In this document: positions 7,813 through 16,556 of the stretch, piece after piece
Layout of the letters: every line of letters begins with the position of its first letter
Position numbering within the stretch: the first letter of the stretch is position 1
NCBI RefSeq assembly: GCF_003337355.1
Contig: NZ_QPJW01000006.1
Span: forward strand, 124,001 to 188,000
DNA from: Fontibacillus phaseoli
Lineage (GTDB): Bacteria > Bacillota > Bacilli > Paenibacillales > Paenibacillaceae
Reading direction: 5' to 3'
DNA length: 64,000 nt
Translations under genes and position numbers: made by a program
The notes under the pieces: generated by a model
Told to the model about the DNA's origin: nothing
Databases searched by the model: none
Seen by the model: the letters and a program-made list of their open reading frames with translations, nothing else

Positions 7813-10149
7813 TTATTCTATACTTTTTAAGGATTCCATCATATGGATTTGAGATACTTTTCTCCGAAGCAGCAGGTTGGAGAGAACGGTGAGCACGAAT
7901 GCGAGCATGGCGGCTGTTATTATGACGACCGGATTTAATTGATCCGGGATTTGCTGATGAGTGCTCGACAGTGCCTTTACAACAATGGCATACATATAGC
8001 CGCCGATCGGTAAAGCTACGATGACCGCAAAGGTAGTAAGCAGGATGTTCTCAAAAAAGATCAGCCGGTTTATTTTATGGTTGGGATAGCCTAATACCTT
8101 AAGTGTGGCGAGCTCGCGATTCCTCTCATAGATGTTTATGGAAGATATCGTATAGATGGCGCCAAAGGAGAGGACGGCGGCACAAATCACGAACATGATA
8201 AAGATAAAACTGTTTTGCTCCATAATATATTCAGCCGATTTCCTTAGATCATACTTATCCGCGAGGGCATCGACTTGTTGCTCTTGTTCAAAGAAGTGAC
8301 GCATGCTTATAAGGTCTGACGCGTTATTGGCTTCCACGAGAAGCGAGGTCGGACTGTAGTCGATGCCAAAGCTCTTTAAATAAGTTGGCGTACCATAGAA
8401 CGACGGACTCGAATATTGATTAGATATATGTAAAACCTTCATTTCGACCGTTTTATTAGCTAGCTCCGGTGCGGTGAACTTGATTTGAATGACGTCCCCT
8501 TCAACAAGTTGATAGTTGTCCGCGTAGGATTTGGGCACCAGCACACCCTGATCTTCCAAAAAGATGGGAGTGTCATTTTCGTCGAAGAAACGAATCAGCC
8601 GGTTTTCTTTTTCCGTAACCACGAACGTGGCATTTTCGTGATCATCGCCCTTGATGAATTCCACGGGAAAGGTGGATAAATCATAACTGTTTTTAATGCC
8701 GTCAGGTAGCTGTAACGTATCCGAAGTAGTTCCTTTCGCATAATCTACTCTTAAATCGTAGGTGTTCACTTCTTCAATCTGGTCAGCTACTTTTTGCAGG
8801 GCCGATTGGGTGCCGAAAGCAGTGATCAATAAAACCGTGCTTACCACAACGCCAACGGAGCTTGCTAACGCTTTTTGTTTATTTATAAATATATTTCTGA
8901 AAATGAGTTTGTAGCTATAGGAAAGATGACTCCAGATTCCCGGGATTCTTTCGATGAGCAGCGGTTTTTTTATCTTCTTTGGCGGTTTGGGACGCATAGC
9001 CTGGGCAGCCCGTTCTTGTAATATGGCCCTGCCGCTCAAGTAACAGGACAGGATCCCGAAAGCACCGGAGAAGAGAATGGGAGGAATAACGGAAAACAAG
9101 GATAGGGAGAAACTAATGTCAGGCAGCGAGTAGGCCCTGGCATTCGATGCCGTGACTAAGGGAATAAATACAACAGCGGTAAGGACGTAACCCAGGAGGG
9201 AGCCCAGGATACTTACCAGCACCGGATATCCCATGTAATGAAGCAGGATGCTTCTGTTTTTCACACCCAAAGCCTTCATAATTCCTACTTGATTTCTTTG
9301 GGAATCAATGAGCCTGGACAGGGTAAGAAATAGGATAATCGCTTCAATTAAAAAGAAAACCAACGGGATAACCCTGCTCATCAATTTATTATTATGAATC
9401 GTTTGTTGGAGTTGAGTATAGCTGAACGTCCGCTCTTTACTAATTTGGCTTAAATAGGGGAGAGCTTTGGATTGCGCTTCAATAGATTGACCTAGTTTGC
9501 CAATATCGTAGCCTTCTTGAGCATCAATCATGAGCTCGTTATAGTAGAAGCCGCCTGAGATTTGAGGTATGGCCTCTTCGGCCATATAAGCTACGCCGTA
9601 GGTTTTATGGTCCTGGATGGCGTTCTTTTTGGCATATTCAACATTCTCGGACAAGCCGCTGATGGTAAACGCCAAATTCTGTTCATTCGCACTTATACGG
9701 ATTTGATCACCGACTTGAAGCTGATGTTCTTTGGCATAATGGGAATCCAGCAAGATTTCATCCGTTTTCGACGGGGTCCTGCCCTCAATCATCGTAGGGG
9801 TATTGATTTCATTGTTTACAGGGATTGAATGGATTTTTAATGAAGCTTGGTTATCTTCAAAGGCTTGCGTGGCATCCAGGGTATAACGTCCTTCTATTTT
9901 GTTTATGCCTTCGATTTGGCTTAAACCGGCCACATCCTGTTGGGAAATTTGGCTGTAATATACATTCAAGTCGCTTAAGTTATGTTCTTTATAGTAAACC
10001 TTCGTATAGGCGCTAAGATTATCGCTTAACGTGGTCAGTCCCGCATAGAAAAAAGCTCCTACTGCGATCACCAAAACAAAGGCTAATAATTGCCCCATAG
10101 ATTGTTTAATATCCCTCAACGATTTTATAAATAATTTCATGATTACCAC
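7813..10149 (-). CDS. ABC transporter permease, FtsX/MacB type
   Basis: A 778-residue permease with an N-terminal membrane helix (FVLVIAVGAFFYAGL), a large extracytoplasmic domain, three helices (about residues 255-370), a second helix near 430, a second extracytoplasmic domain, and three C-terminal helices. This is the duplicated FtsX arrangement of 8-10 helices used by MacB/YknZ-like exporters and peptide-sensing transporters. It overlaps the ATPase gene by 7 bases. The GTG at 10149 has GAAGGG five bases upstream; an ATG at 10140 is an alternative. The substrate is unknown; antimicrobial peptides or lipoproteins are usual for the family. No sensor kinase gene is adjacent. Confidence 0.88.
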   Translation of the reverse strand: MVIMKLFIKSLRDIKQSMGQLLAFVLVIAVGAFFYAGLTTLSDNLSAYTKVYYKEHNLSDLNVYYSQISQQDVAGLSQIEGINKIEGRYTLDATQAFEDNQASLKIHSIPVNNEINTPTMIEGRTPSKTDEILLDSHYAKEHQLQVGDQIRISANEQNLAFTISGLSENVEYAKKNAIQDHKTYGVAYMAEEAIPQISGGFYYNELMIDAQEGYDIGKLGQSIEAQSKALPYLSQISKERTFSYTQLQQTIHNNKLMSRVIPLVFFLIEAIILFLTLSRLIDSQRNQVGIMKALGVKNRSILLHYMGYPVLVSILGSLLGYVLTAVVFIPLVTASNARAYSLPDISFSLSLFSVIPPILFSGAFGILSCYLSGRAILQERAAQAMRPKPPKKIKKPLLIERIPGIWSHLSYSYKLIFRNIFINKQKALASSVGVVVSTVLLITAFGTQSALQKVADQIEEVNTYDLRVDYAKGTTSDTLQLPDGIKNSYDLSTFPVEFIKGDDHENATFVVTEKENRLIRFFDENDTPIFLEDQGVLVPKSYADNYQLVEGDVIQIKFTAPELANKTVEMKVLHISNQYSSPSFYGTPTYLKSFGIDYSPTSLLVEANNASDLISMRHFFEQEQQVDALADKYDLRKSAEYIMEQNSFIFIMFVICAAVLSFGAIYTISSINIYERNRELATLKVLGYPNHKINRLIFFENILLTTFAVIVALPIGGYMYAIVVKALSSTHQQIPDQLNPVVIITAAMLAFVLTVLSNLLLRRKVSQIHMMESLKSIE

Positions 10150-10847
10150 TCAATCCCTTCGACACTCCGTTTTTCATGATTCAAAGTCACACTTTCGATC
10201 ATCCCGCTTTTAACCTTGATAATTTTATCGGCCATAGGAGCAATCGCGGAGTTATGCGTGACCAATACGACACACTTCTTCGTTTCCTTATTCAAATCTT
10301 GAAGAAGCTTTAAGACGGACTTACCTGTAACATAATCCAAAGCACCGGTGGGTTCATCACAGAGTAAAAGCAGAGGATTTTTGGCAACAGCTCTCGCTAT
10401 GGCAACTCTTTGTTGTTCCCCTCCGGAGAGTTGGGAAGGGAAGTTTTTGATTCGATCCTGTAAGCCGACTTTATTTAAAATGTCTTTAGCGTTGAGAGGG
10501 TTTTTGCATACTTCCGTGGCAAATTCCACATTCTCCAGCGCGTTCAAATTCGGGATTAAATTATAGAATTGAAAGACGAAGCCAACCTTCTCCGCGCGAT
10601 ATTCTGTTAATTTTTTTTCGTTGAACTTTGTGATTTCTTGACCGCCAACCAACACTTGACCTGCGTTAGCCGTATCCATACCGCCAAGGAGATTCAAAAT
10701 CGTGCTTTTCCCGGCACCGCTTGCCCCCAAAACAACGACAAATTCTCCCTCTGATATGGAAAAGTCAACACCCGCCAGGGCCTTGATGGTCACTTCCCCT
10801 ATTTTGTATTCTTTCGTTACGTTTTTGAACTCGATGAGCTGCTTCAC
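10143..10847 (-). CDS. ABC transporter ATP-binding protein, MacB/LolD type
   Basis: This 234-residue ATPase carries Walker [10 protein letters not shown] (about 41-49), signature [14 protein letters not shown] (about 140-153) and Walker [14 protein letters not shown]. The CDEPTGALD form is typical of LolD/MacB ATPases that drive FtsX-type permeases by mechanotransmission. It starts with GTG behind GGAGGAATG, and its stop overlaps the start of the permease gene, so the two are co-expressed and co-translated. The pair forms a complete exporter apart from any accessory protein. Confidence 0.93.
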   Translation of the reverse strand: MKQLIEFKNVTKEYKIGEVTIKALAGVDFSISEGEFVVVLGASGAGKSTILNLLGGMDTANAGQVLVGGQEITKFNEKKLTEYRAEKVGFVFQFYNLIPNLNALENVEFATEVCKNPLNAKDILNKVGLQDRIKNFPSQLSGGEQQRVAIARAVAKNPLLLLCDEPTGALDYVTGKSVLKLLQDLNKETKKCVVLVTHNSAIAPMADKIIKVKSGMIESVTLNHEKRSVEGIEW

Positions 10848-11306
10848 TTCTTACATTCCTCCTATTGTGGGTTTCAAAACTCGGTTTCACGCCATGTCCT
10901 TTCCCTCGGGTTGCCATATTTTTGATGCCGCCGCTTCTAAGCTAGTCTTCTTATGGTAAGCGATTCCCCGAGGGGGGAAAACCGACCTGCGATTGAATTT
11001 CGATTGGACCAAAGTCCGAGAATAAGATCGGTCTGAGGGCTACGCACAAGGTTTTAGAGGTGACGTTAGGGATCGTGGAAATGAATTTCGGAGTCAGCTT
11101 ATCGATTTTCGGTAGGTGGGGTGAACCTAAGGATATTGCGGATATCACGCATTTCTTGCATCTCCATCAACAGAACGATATAGATCATTCTTAGTAGAGG
11201 AATAACACGAGGCTGCCGCGAAATTGAACGGCAGCCTCGTTACGCTAATGGGCAATGATCTGTAACATGAAAGGTAGGGACATTGTGAATGACCTGAATT
11301 ATGATT
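10848..11306. other. Intergenic region with a non-initiated open stretch and a hairpin
   Basis: Next to the ATPase gene lies its upstream region. At about 11010-11193 the plus strand holds roughly 62 open codons (GLRATHKVLEV then VEMNFGVSLSIFGRWGEP) that end in TAG after DIDHS. They read like real protein but have no clear start or ribosome binding site, so they may be a gene remnant that I cannot identify. A long perfect hairpin follows at 11207-11240. Confidence 0.4.
11207..11240 (-). terminator. 12-bp perfect hairpin, possible terminator of the AraC gene
   Basis: ACGAGGCTGCCG (11207-11218) and CGGCAGCCTCGT (11229-11240) pair perfectly around a 10-base loop. On the minus strand it follows the AraC gene, but the tail (GTTATTCC) is poor in T, so termination strength is uncertain. 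Confidence 0.5.
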
Positions 11307-12212
11307 TCATCGCAAATTCACTTTTTTGCTTGCTATGATATGCCGGTTCGCGGCGGCGCGATATTCGACGGGGGAGATGCCCGTATTTTTTTTAAAAGCT
11401 TTTGAAAACGAGAAAATGTCGACATACCCGACGGACGGAGCGATGGCGGCAAGGCTTAAATCCGTAGTTTCGAGCAGTTTTTTTGCGGCATGGATCCGGA
11501 TGTTCTGCAAATATTTTAAGGGCGTGATTCCATAGGCCGTTTTGAATTTTCTTGAAAAATAAGAACGTTCGATTCCCACATACCTCGCGATGGATTCGAT
11601 GCTTATATCCTCCGAATAATGCAGTTCCATGTGTTCCCGTCCCCGCTCCAGCCATTCGTCCGAGCAGTCGATATTGCGGATTTCGTCCGGAACATGCCGG
11701 GACAGTGATCGGAACAGCTGAAGGAAGGTGCTTAAGCGTACCAGATCCCGGTCGCGATCTCCCGTGTTTTCCGCTTGCACGATGAGTTCGCGAAGATGCA
11801 ATAGCGCCGATGAGGTATATCCGTTGACCTTAATAGGCGTGCAGCGTTTGATCCCGATTCTTTCCAGCAATTGAACGCATTGCGATCCTTCGAAGGTCAA
11901 TCGTATATAGTGCATGGGATCGCACTCGACGCTGAAATATTCATGGGGGACTTGGGGGAACACGCCGAATAAATCGTTTCTTCTTAACTGGTATTTTTTA
12001 CCCTTTTGGATAAATATCCCCTCTCCATCCAGGATGAAAATCAGGCTGTAATGCGGCTCGATGCGCGGACTCTTGAAAGCGGGACGACGGACCTTTGCCT
12101 CGCTGATTCCGATCCTGACCGGCCAAGCGCCGCTCGATTTTTCGAAGGATGTCGGAGTAAAGAAATACTTATTTGGTACATTGAGGATATGTTCATCACC
12201 TTTTGTCGACAT
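11307..12212 (-). CDS. AraC-family transcriptional regulator
   Basis: A 301-residue regulator with an N-terminal cupin-like sensing domain (about 45-130, RIEPHYSLIFILDGEG) and a C-terminal pair of helix-turn-helix motifs (about 195-290). The second ends in the family motif GYVDIFSFSKAFKKNTGISP and then PVEYR. It starts at ATG behind GGGAGGTG. It is divergent from the MetNIQ-containing operon, with about 200 bases between them. That gap carries two direct repeats TTTGGACA just before the operon's promoter, which makes this protein the likely activator of the operon (inference). Confidence 0.9.
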   Translation of the reverse strand: MSTKGDEHILNVPNKYFFTPTSFEKSSGAWPVRIGISEAKVRRPAFKSPRIEPHYSLIFILDGEGIFIQKGKKYQLRRNDLFGVFPQVPHEYFSVECDPMHYIRLTFEGSQCVQLLERIGIKRCTPIKVNGYTSSALLHLRELIVQAENTGDRDRDLVRLSTFLQLFRSLSRHVPDEIRNIDCSDEWLERGREHMELHYSEDISIESIARYVGIERSYFSRKFKTAYGITPLKYLQNIRIHAAKKLLETTDLSLAAIAPSVGYVDIFSFSKAFKKNTGISPVEYRAAANRHIIASKKVNLR

Positions 12213-12319
12213 ATGAAATACACCTCCCGAGTAAGATTTAAGTATTACTTTGGCATTATTATAAGACGGAATTTGACATAAAACAAAGTAAATCTATATG
12301 AATAATAAAATAAGTCGCA

Positions 12320-12378
12320 TTTGGACAAAGCAGGAATCGCTTTTGGACATTCAATTTCGGAATCCCGGCTGTTATAGT
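12320..12378 (+). promoter_or_regulatory. Promoter with AraC-type direct repeats
   Basis: TTTGGACA occurs at 12320-12327 and again at 12342-12349, 22 bases apart or about two helical turns. The second copy directly abuts a weak -35 (TTCAAT, 12350-12355), followed by a 17-base spacer and TATAGT (12373-12378). A poor -35 with activator repeats next to it is the usual layout for an AraC-family class II promoter. Confidence 0.6.
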
Positions 12379-12420
12379 TTTAAAAAAAGTTCAACCAACG
12401 CATAGAAGGGGGTGCAGCCA

Positions 12421-13605
12421 ATGCCGTCAGACCGGCACGGACCGGCAACAACAGACAAACAGCAGGAATGGCTTGCCCGATTGGATGCCGTATTGGAACA
12501 AAACGCGGCGGAAACCGAAAAGGCGGATGTCGAGAACGACTTGAATTACGGGTTGATCTCCGATTTGAAAAGAATCGGTTACCCTGCCTTGGCAGTGCCG
12601 TCCGATTTGGGGGGCGGAGGCCTTTCTTTGACCGATTTTCTCGCGTTCCAGGAGCGAATCGCGCAAGCCGATGCCGCTACCGCGCTGGCGATCGGTTGGC
12701 ATATGAGCACCGTGCTGCAATTGGGAGCCGTTCGCCCCTGGAGGACAACGGATTTTGAATCGCTGTGCGGGGAGATCCTTGGCAGCAGCGCTTTGATCAA
12801 CCGGGCCGACTCGGAAGGGGCGACCGGAAGCCCTTCGCGCGGTGGAGTTCCGCAAACGACGGCACGGCGCACGCCGGACGGATACAGCATCACGGGAACG
12901 AAGCGGTTTACTTCGCTTGCGCCCGTGCTGGATTATTTCATCGTATCGGCCTTTGAACCGGAAACGGGAGGAGTATCCGATTTTCTCATCCCGAAAGGGA
13001 CGCAGGGATTATCCATCGACCGAACCTGGAATACGGTCGGCATGAGGGGGACGGGCAGTCACGATTTGGTGCTGCGGGATGCGGAAGTGCCGTTTTCCGC
13101 GAAAGTAATTGAACGAAAGCATTCGAAGGTATTCCAGCCCAATCCGTTCATCCTGTTTATTCCGGCGGTATATCTGGGGATTGCCGAAGCGGCAAGGGAT
13201 GAAGCCGTACGTTTTGCCCGGAGCTATCAGCCGAACAGCTTGAATCATCCGATCACGAGTCTTCCGAACATTCAGCAAACTTTAGGGCAGATCGAGTTGG
13301 AGATTTTGGCGGCCAGACATTTTTTATATTCGGTTGCCGGGAAATACGAGAATCAGGAGTTTGATTCCGTGCAGGGGTGGGACGGCGATTTTGGCGCCGC
13401 CAAAGTATTGGCGGTACAGAACGCGCTGTCGGTCGTCGACAAGGCGATGCGGATCGTCGGTATCCACGGCTTGTCATTATCGCATCCGTTGCAGCGGCTG
13501 TACCGCGACGTCCGGTTCGGGCTTCACAATCCGCCGATGGAGGATGCGGTTCTAAGGCAACTCGCCGTCCGGGCGCTCGAAAGCAAGGGGACTGCCCATG
13601 ATTGA
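12421..13605 (+). CDS. Acyl-CoA dehydrogenase-like flavoprotein
   Basis: A member of the acyl-CoA dehydrogenase / flavin-dependent monooxygenase superfamily of normal length (394 aa). The N-terminal helical domain includes ALAVPSDLGGGG. The beta domain carries GTKRFTSLAPVLDYFIV and GMRGTGSHD, and the C-terminal helical domain has IVGIHGLSLSHPLQRLYRDV. Relatives encoded beside sulfur-source importers (SfnB/DszC-like enzymes) oxidise organosulfur compounds; that role here is inferred from the MetNIQ neighbours. I prefer ATG 12421, with AAGGGGG eight bases upstream, over the in-frame GTG at 12412. First gene of the operon; its end overlaps metN by 8 bases. Confidence 0.85.
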   Translation: MPSDRHGPATTDKQQEWLARLDAVLEQNAAETEKADVENDLNYGLISDLKRIGYPALAVPSDLGGGGLSLTDFLAFQERIAQADAATALAIGWHMSTVLQLGAVRPWRTTDFESLCGEILGSSALINRADSEGATGSPSRGGVPQTTARRTPDGYSITGTKRFTSLAPVLDYFIVSAFEPETGGVSDFLIPKGTQGLSIDRTWNTVGMRGTGSHDLVLRDAEVPFSAKVIERKHSKVFQPNPFILFIPAVYLGIAEAARDEAVRFARSYQPNSLNHPITSLPNIQQTLGQIELEILAARHFLYSVAGKYENQEFDSVQGWDGDFGAAKVLAVQNALSVVDKAMRIVGIHGLSLSHPLQRLYRDVRFGLHNPPMEDAVLRQLAVRALESKGTAHD

Positions 13606-14560
13606 GATTCAGAATCTATCCAAAACGTATGACGGAAGACCGCCGGTTCTTCAAGGCATTCAGCTCAGCATCGAAGCCGGGGATATTTACGGTCTGGTCG
13701 GCATCAGCGGAGCGGGCAAATCCACGCTGCTCCGGTGCATAAACGGCCTTGAAGGGTTTGATTCCGGCTTGGTGACGGTCGACGGCATCGATATCCAAGC
13801 GTTAAACAAGAAGGAGCTTCGACTGCTCCGAAGCCAGATCGGCATGGTCTTTCAGCAATTCAGCTTGCTGGAGCGAAAGACCGTGTATGAGAATATTCTG
13901 TTCCCGGTCAAGTGCCAGCACTTTAAAGTCAAAGACATCGACCAAAAAATTCGCGACGTCCTGGAATTGGTGGAGCTTTCGGATAAAATCCACGCGCTTC
14001 CGCGAAGTTTGAGCGGAGGACAGAAGCAAAGGGTAGCGATCGCTCGCGCCTTGATCATGAATCCCAAAATTCTGCTGTGCGACGAGGCCACTTCCGCGCT
14101 GGATCCGAACATCACGCAGTCGATTTTGGCCTTATTGCGAAAAATCAATCAGGAGCTCGGCATTACAATCGTCGTCGTTACGCACCAGATGTCCGTCGTG
14201 AAGCAGATCTGCAACCGAATGGGGGTACTGAGCGAAGGAAAACTGAAGGTGGCCGGGGATGTGCAGGATATTTTCCTGAACAAGCGGGACATGCTGGACG
14301 ACTTTATGGGCGAAGAAAGCAACGGCAGCCGTTCGGAGCGGCAAACCCATCTGGAAATTATTCAGCGGGTAGGCGAAAACGAGGATATCCTCTCGGATGT
14401 TGCGATACAGACGGGAGTGAGGTTTGAAGTGATTTGGGGCGGCCTGAACAAGTACCGCGATACGGTAGCCGGATCATTTACGATCCGGGTCAGCGAGGAA
14501 GACCTCCCCGTCGTCGAACGGCACTTGAACGACCGCGGCGTGGAATGGAGGAAGCTATAG
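13598..14560 (+). CDS. metN: Methionine-type ABC importer ATPase (MetN family)
   Basis: A 320-residue ATPase with Walker A GISGAGKSTLL (about 38-48), signature [15 protein letters not shown], Walker B ILLCDEATSALDP and the H-loop in VVTHQMS. The last 75 residues form the NIL regulatory domain typical of MetN, which binds methionine and inhibits transport. It overlaps the preceding gene and abuts the permease start (stop at 14560, ATG at 14561), so the three importer genes are one transcription unit. In this setting the substrate could be methionine, its sulfoxide or another sulfur amino-acid derivative. Confidence 0.93.
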   Translation: MIEIQNLSKTYDGRPPVLQGIQLSIEAGDIYGLVGISGAGKSTLLRCINGLEGFDSGLVTVDGIDIQALNKKELRLLRSQIGMVFQQFSLLERKTVYENILFPVKCQHFKVKDIDQKIRDVLELVELSDKIHALPRSLSGGQKQRVAIARALIMNPKILLCDEATSALDPNITQSILALLRKINQELGITIVVVTHQMSVVKQICNRMGVLSEGKLKVAGDVQDIFLNKRDMLDDFMGEESNGSRSERQTHLEIIQRVGENEDILSDVAIQTGVRFEVIWGGLNKYRDTVAGSFTIRVSEEDLPVVERHLNDRGVEWRKL

Positions 14561-15223
14561 ATGTATGAGTATGACTGGCAGACCATGCTGATGAAAATCA
14601 TATTGCCGGGCCTGCGCGAAACGATCTTCATGCTGATCGGTTCTTTCGCCGCCAGCGTCATTTTCGGATTTCTTCTGTCGCTTGTCTTGATCACGACCGA
14701 TCAGAGGGGGCTTCGCCCGAACCGGGCCGTTTATGAGACGATCAGCGTCGTGATCAACGTCCTCCGTTCCATTCCGTTCGTCATTCTTATCATCGCGATT
14801 ATTCCGTTGACGCGCCTGATCTGCGGTACGTCAATCGGAATCGGGCCCGCTATTTTTTCCATTGCCGTGGCGGGTTCGCCCTTGATCGCCAGATTGCTCG
14901 AAAACTGCTTCAAGGAAATCAATCCGAGTTTGATCGAGGCCGCGAAATCCTTCGGCGCTTCGGATTGGCAAATTACGTACCACGTGATCGTGAAAGAGTC
15001 CATTCCTCTTGTCGTCTCGCAAATGACGTTTGCGGTCGTTTCCATTCTGGGATTTACGGCGATTGCCGGAACGGTCGGATCGGGAGGGCTGGGGGCCGTC
15101 GCGTTAACCTACGGCTACCAAAACTTCAACGATAAGGTCATGTACAGCACCTTGTTGATTCTGATTTTGATCGTCGAAATTTTGCAAATTCTAGGCAATA
15201 TTCTCTATAAGAAAATCAAATAA
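14561..15223 (+). CDS. metI: Methionine-type ABC importer permease (MetI family)
   Basis: A 220-residue inner-membrane permease with about five hydrophobic helices and the EAA loop (SLIEAAKSFGASDWQITYHVI) that docks on MetN. The C-terminal region FTAIAGTVGSGGLGAVAL is strongly conserved in MetI. It begins at the base after the metN stop and is followed 38 bases later by the binding lipoprotein. Length and topology are normal for the family. Confidence 0.94.
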   Translation: MYEYDWQTMLMKIILPGLRETIFMLIGSFAASVIFGFLLSLVLITTDQRGLRPNRAVYETISVVINVLRSIPFVILIIAIIPLTRLICGTSIGIGPAIFSIAVAGSPLIARLLENCFKEINPSLIEAAKSFGASDWQITYHVIVKESIPLVVSQMTFAVVSILGFTAIAGTVGSGGLGAVALTYGYQNFNDKVMYSTLLILILIVEILQILGNILYKKIK

Positions 15224-15261
15224 ATAGAACTCCAATTACAACATGGAAAGGAATACTCCCT

Positions 15262-16131
15262 ATGAAAAAAAGTACAACGGTAATTTTGCTTGTCGCAGTT
15301 ATGATCCTAAGCACGGTTCTGGCCGGCTGCTCCGGCAACAACGCGAAGAACGTGGCAGCGTCTTCTTCGAATGAAGCTTCCTCCGGCCAGGAATCGAATA
15401 AGCCGGATAACAAGAAGATCGTCATCGGTCTCCTTGCACGCGAGGAACCGGATGTTCAATATGTGGCCGAAAAGCTTAAAGCGGAAGGGTATGACATCGA
15501 AACACGGGTATTCAGCGATAATATCGCCTTGAATACGGCTACCGAGGACGGCAGCCTGGACGCGAACTATTTTCAGAACAAGCCTTATCTGAAGAGCTTC
15601 AATGAAAGCAAAAACACGCACCTGGCGGCTTACGGCCCGGAAATCTTCACTACGCCTGTCCTGTTCGTCTCAAAGAAGTATAAATCCATCGATGAACTTC
15701 CTGATGGCGCCAAAGTAGGCATTGCCAACGATTCGGCGAACCGGGCAAGGGAGCTGCAATTGCTTGAGGCCAACGGGCTCATCAAACTGAAAGAGGGCGT
15801 CGACCTGCCGACCCTGCTGGACATTGAGGAGAATCCGAAGAATCTGAACTTCGTGGAAACGGATCCCCGAAACCGCGTCGGCATATTCCCGGACCTGGAT
15901 GCGATGACGGCGCCTTCGATTACGGTCTATCAAATGAACGATCCGGAAGTGGTGACGTTGTTCGAGGAAACGAAGGAAGTCTACAGCAATTATGGCGGCA
16001 TCATCTTCGTCGTGAAAGAAGGATACGAGAATACGGAGTGGCTGGACAAAGCTATTGCACTCATGACGTCGCAAGAATACGGCGATTGGCTTCTGGAAAC
16101 CTATCACGGGGTGAAGAAACCGCTGAACTAA
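15262..16131 (+). CDS. metQ: MetQ/NLPA-family substrate-binding lipoprotein
   Basis: This 289-residue protein has a lipoprotein signal peptide with lipobox LAGC (cysteine at about residue 21), a Ser/Asn-rich tether, and an NLPA-type binding domain. Family motifs include VEIETRVFSD-like positions (here YDIETRVFSDNIALNTA), LDANYFQNKPYL, and AKVGIANDSANRARELQLLEANGLIKL with its continuation. It delivers the ligand to MetI-MetN. AAAGGAAT lies upstream of the ATG. MetQ homologues mostly bind methionine; the unusual partner enzymes downstream suggest that ligand specificity should not be assumed. Confidence 0.92.
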   Translation: MKKSTTVILLVAVMILSTVLAGCSGNNAKNVAASSSNEASSGQESNKPDNKKIVIGLLAREEPDVQYVAEKLKAEGYDIETRVFSDNIALNTATEDGSLDANYFQNKPYLKSFNESKNTHLAAYGPEIFTTPVLFVSKKYKSIDELPDGAKVGIANDSANRARELQLLEANGLIKLKEGVDLPTLLDIEENPKNLNFVETDPRNRVGIFPDLDAMTAPSITVYQMNDPEVVTLFEETKEVYSNYGGIIFVVKEGYENTEWLDKAIALMTSQEYGDWLLETYHGVKKPLN

Positions 16132-16179
16132 GGGACGTGCACGTTATCCAACAATAATAACAATCAGGAGGAATAAAAT

Positions 16180-16539
16180 ATGGCAACTGTAATCGGTATT
16201 TCCAATACGGAATTGGCAGGAGAGCAACTGGAACAATTTATCGAGGTGATCGGCAACGCGGTAACCACCTCCCTGGGGCTCCCGGATCACTTGAAAAGCG
16301 TGTCACTTCATCAGCTTCCCAAGGCCTACGCTACGAAAAGGTCCTACGAGGAAATCACCTTCTTCGTATATACGGCTCCCAAACCGGTTGAAGCGAAGCG
16401 TGCGCTGGTCCAAAATATTCAGGCGGCAGCGGATGACTTTTTTTCGGGAAGTTCTTATACGACGATTGTCATCGTTAAAGAGCATGCGGATGAAAATGTC
16501 GGCGTGGGTGGGGTCCTCAGATTGGACAAGCAGGCTTAA
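16180..16539 (+). CDS. Small tautomerase-like protein
   Basis: A 119-residue soluble protein with an alternating beta-alpha pattern and the C-terminal segment VIVKEHADENVGVGG, which resembles the tautomerase superfamily (4-oxalocrotonate tautomerase/MIF fold). The catalytic N-terminal proline of that superfamily is not present: the mature start would be Ala or Met followed by Thr-Val. It may therefore be a non-catalytic or divergent member, or a small dimeric protein with a similar fold. An AGGAGGAA ribosome binding site precedes the ATG. It lies inside the operon between metQ and the aldo/keto reductase. Confidence 0.6.
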   Translation: MATVIGISNTELAGEQLEQFIEVIGNAVTTSLGLPDHLKSVSLHQLPKAYATKRSYEEITFFVYTAPKPVEAKRALVQNIQAAADDFFSGSSYTTIVIVKEHADENVGVGGVLRLDKQA

Positions 16540-16556
16540 GGAAGGAGGAGGTTGGA

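Noticed and set aside
10951..11148. 65-codon open frame on the minus strand
   Set aside because: No ribosome binding site. The opposite strand reads more like protein, and neither has a clear start, so I described the region only as intergenic.
12213..12420. Riboswitch (S-box or T-box) before the MetNIQ operon
   Set aside because: The gap is too short after the promoter and shows neither the conserved S-box core nor a T-box sequence or terminator hairpin.
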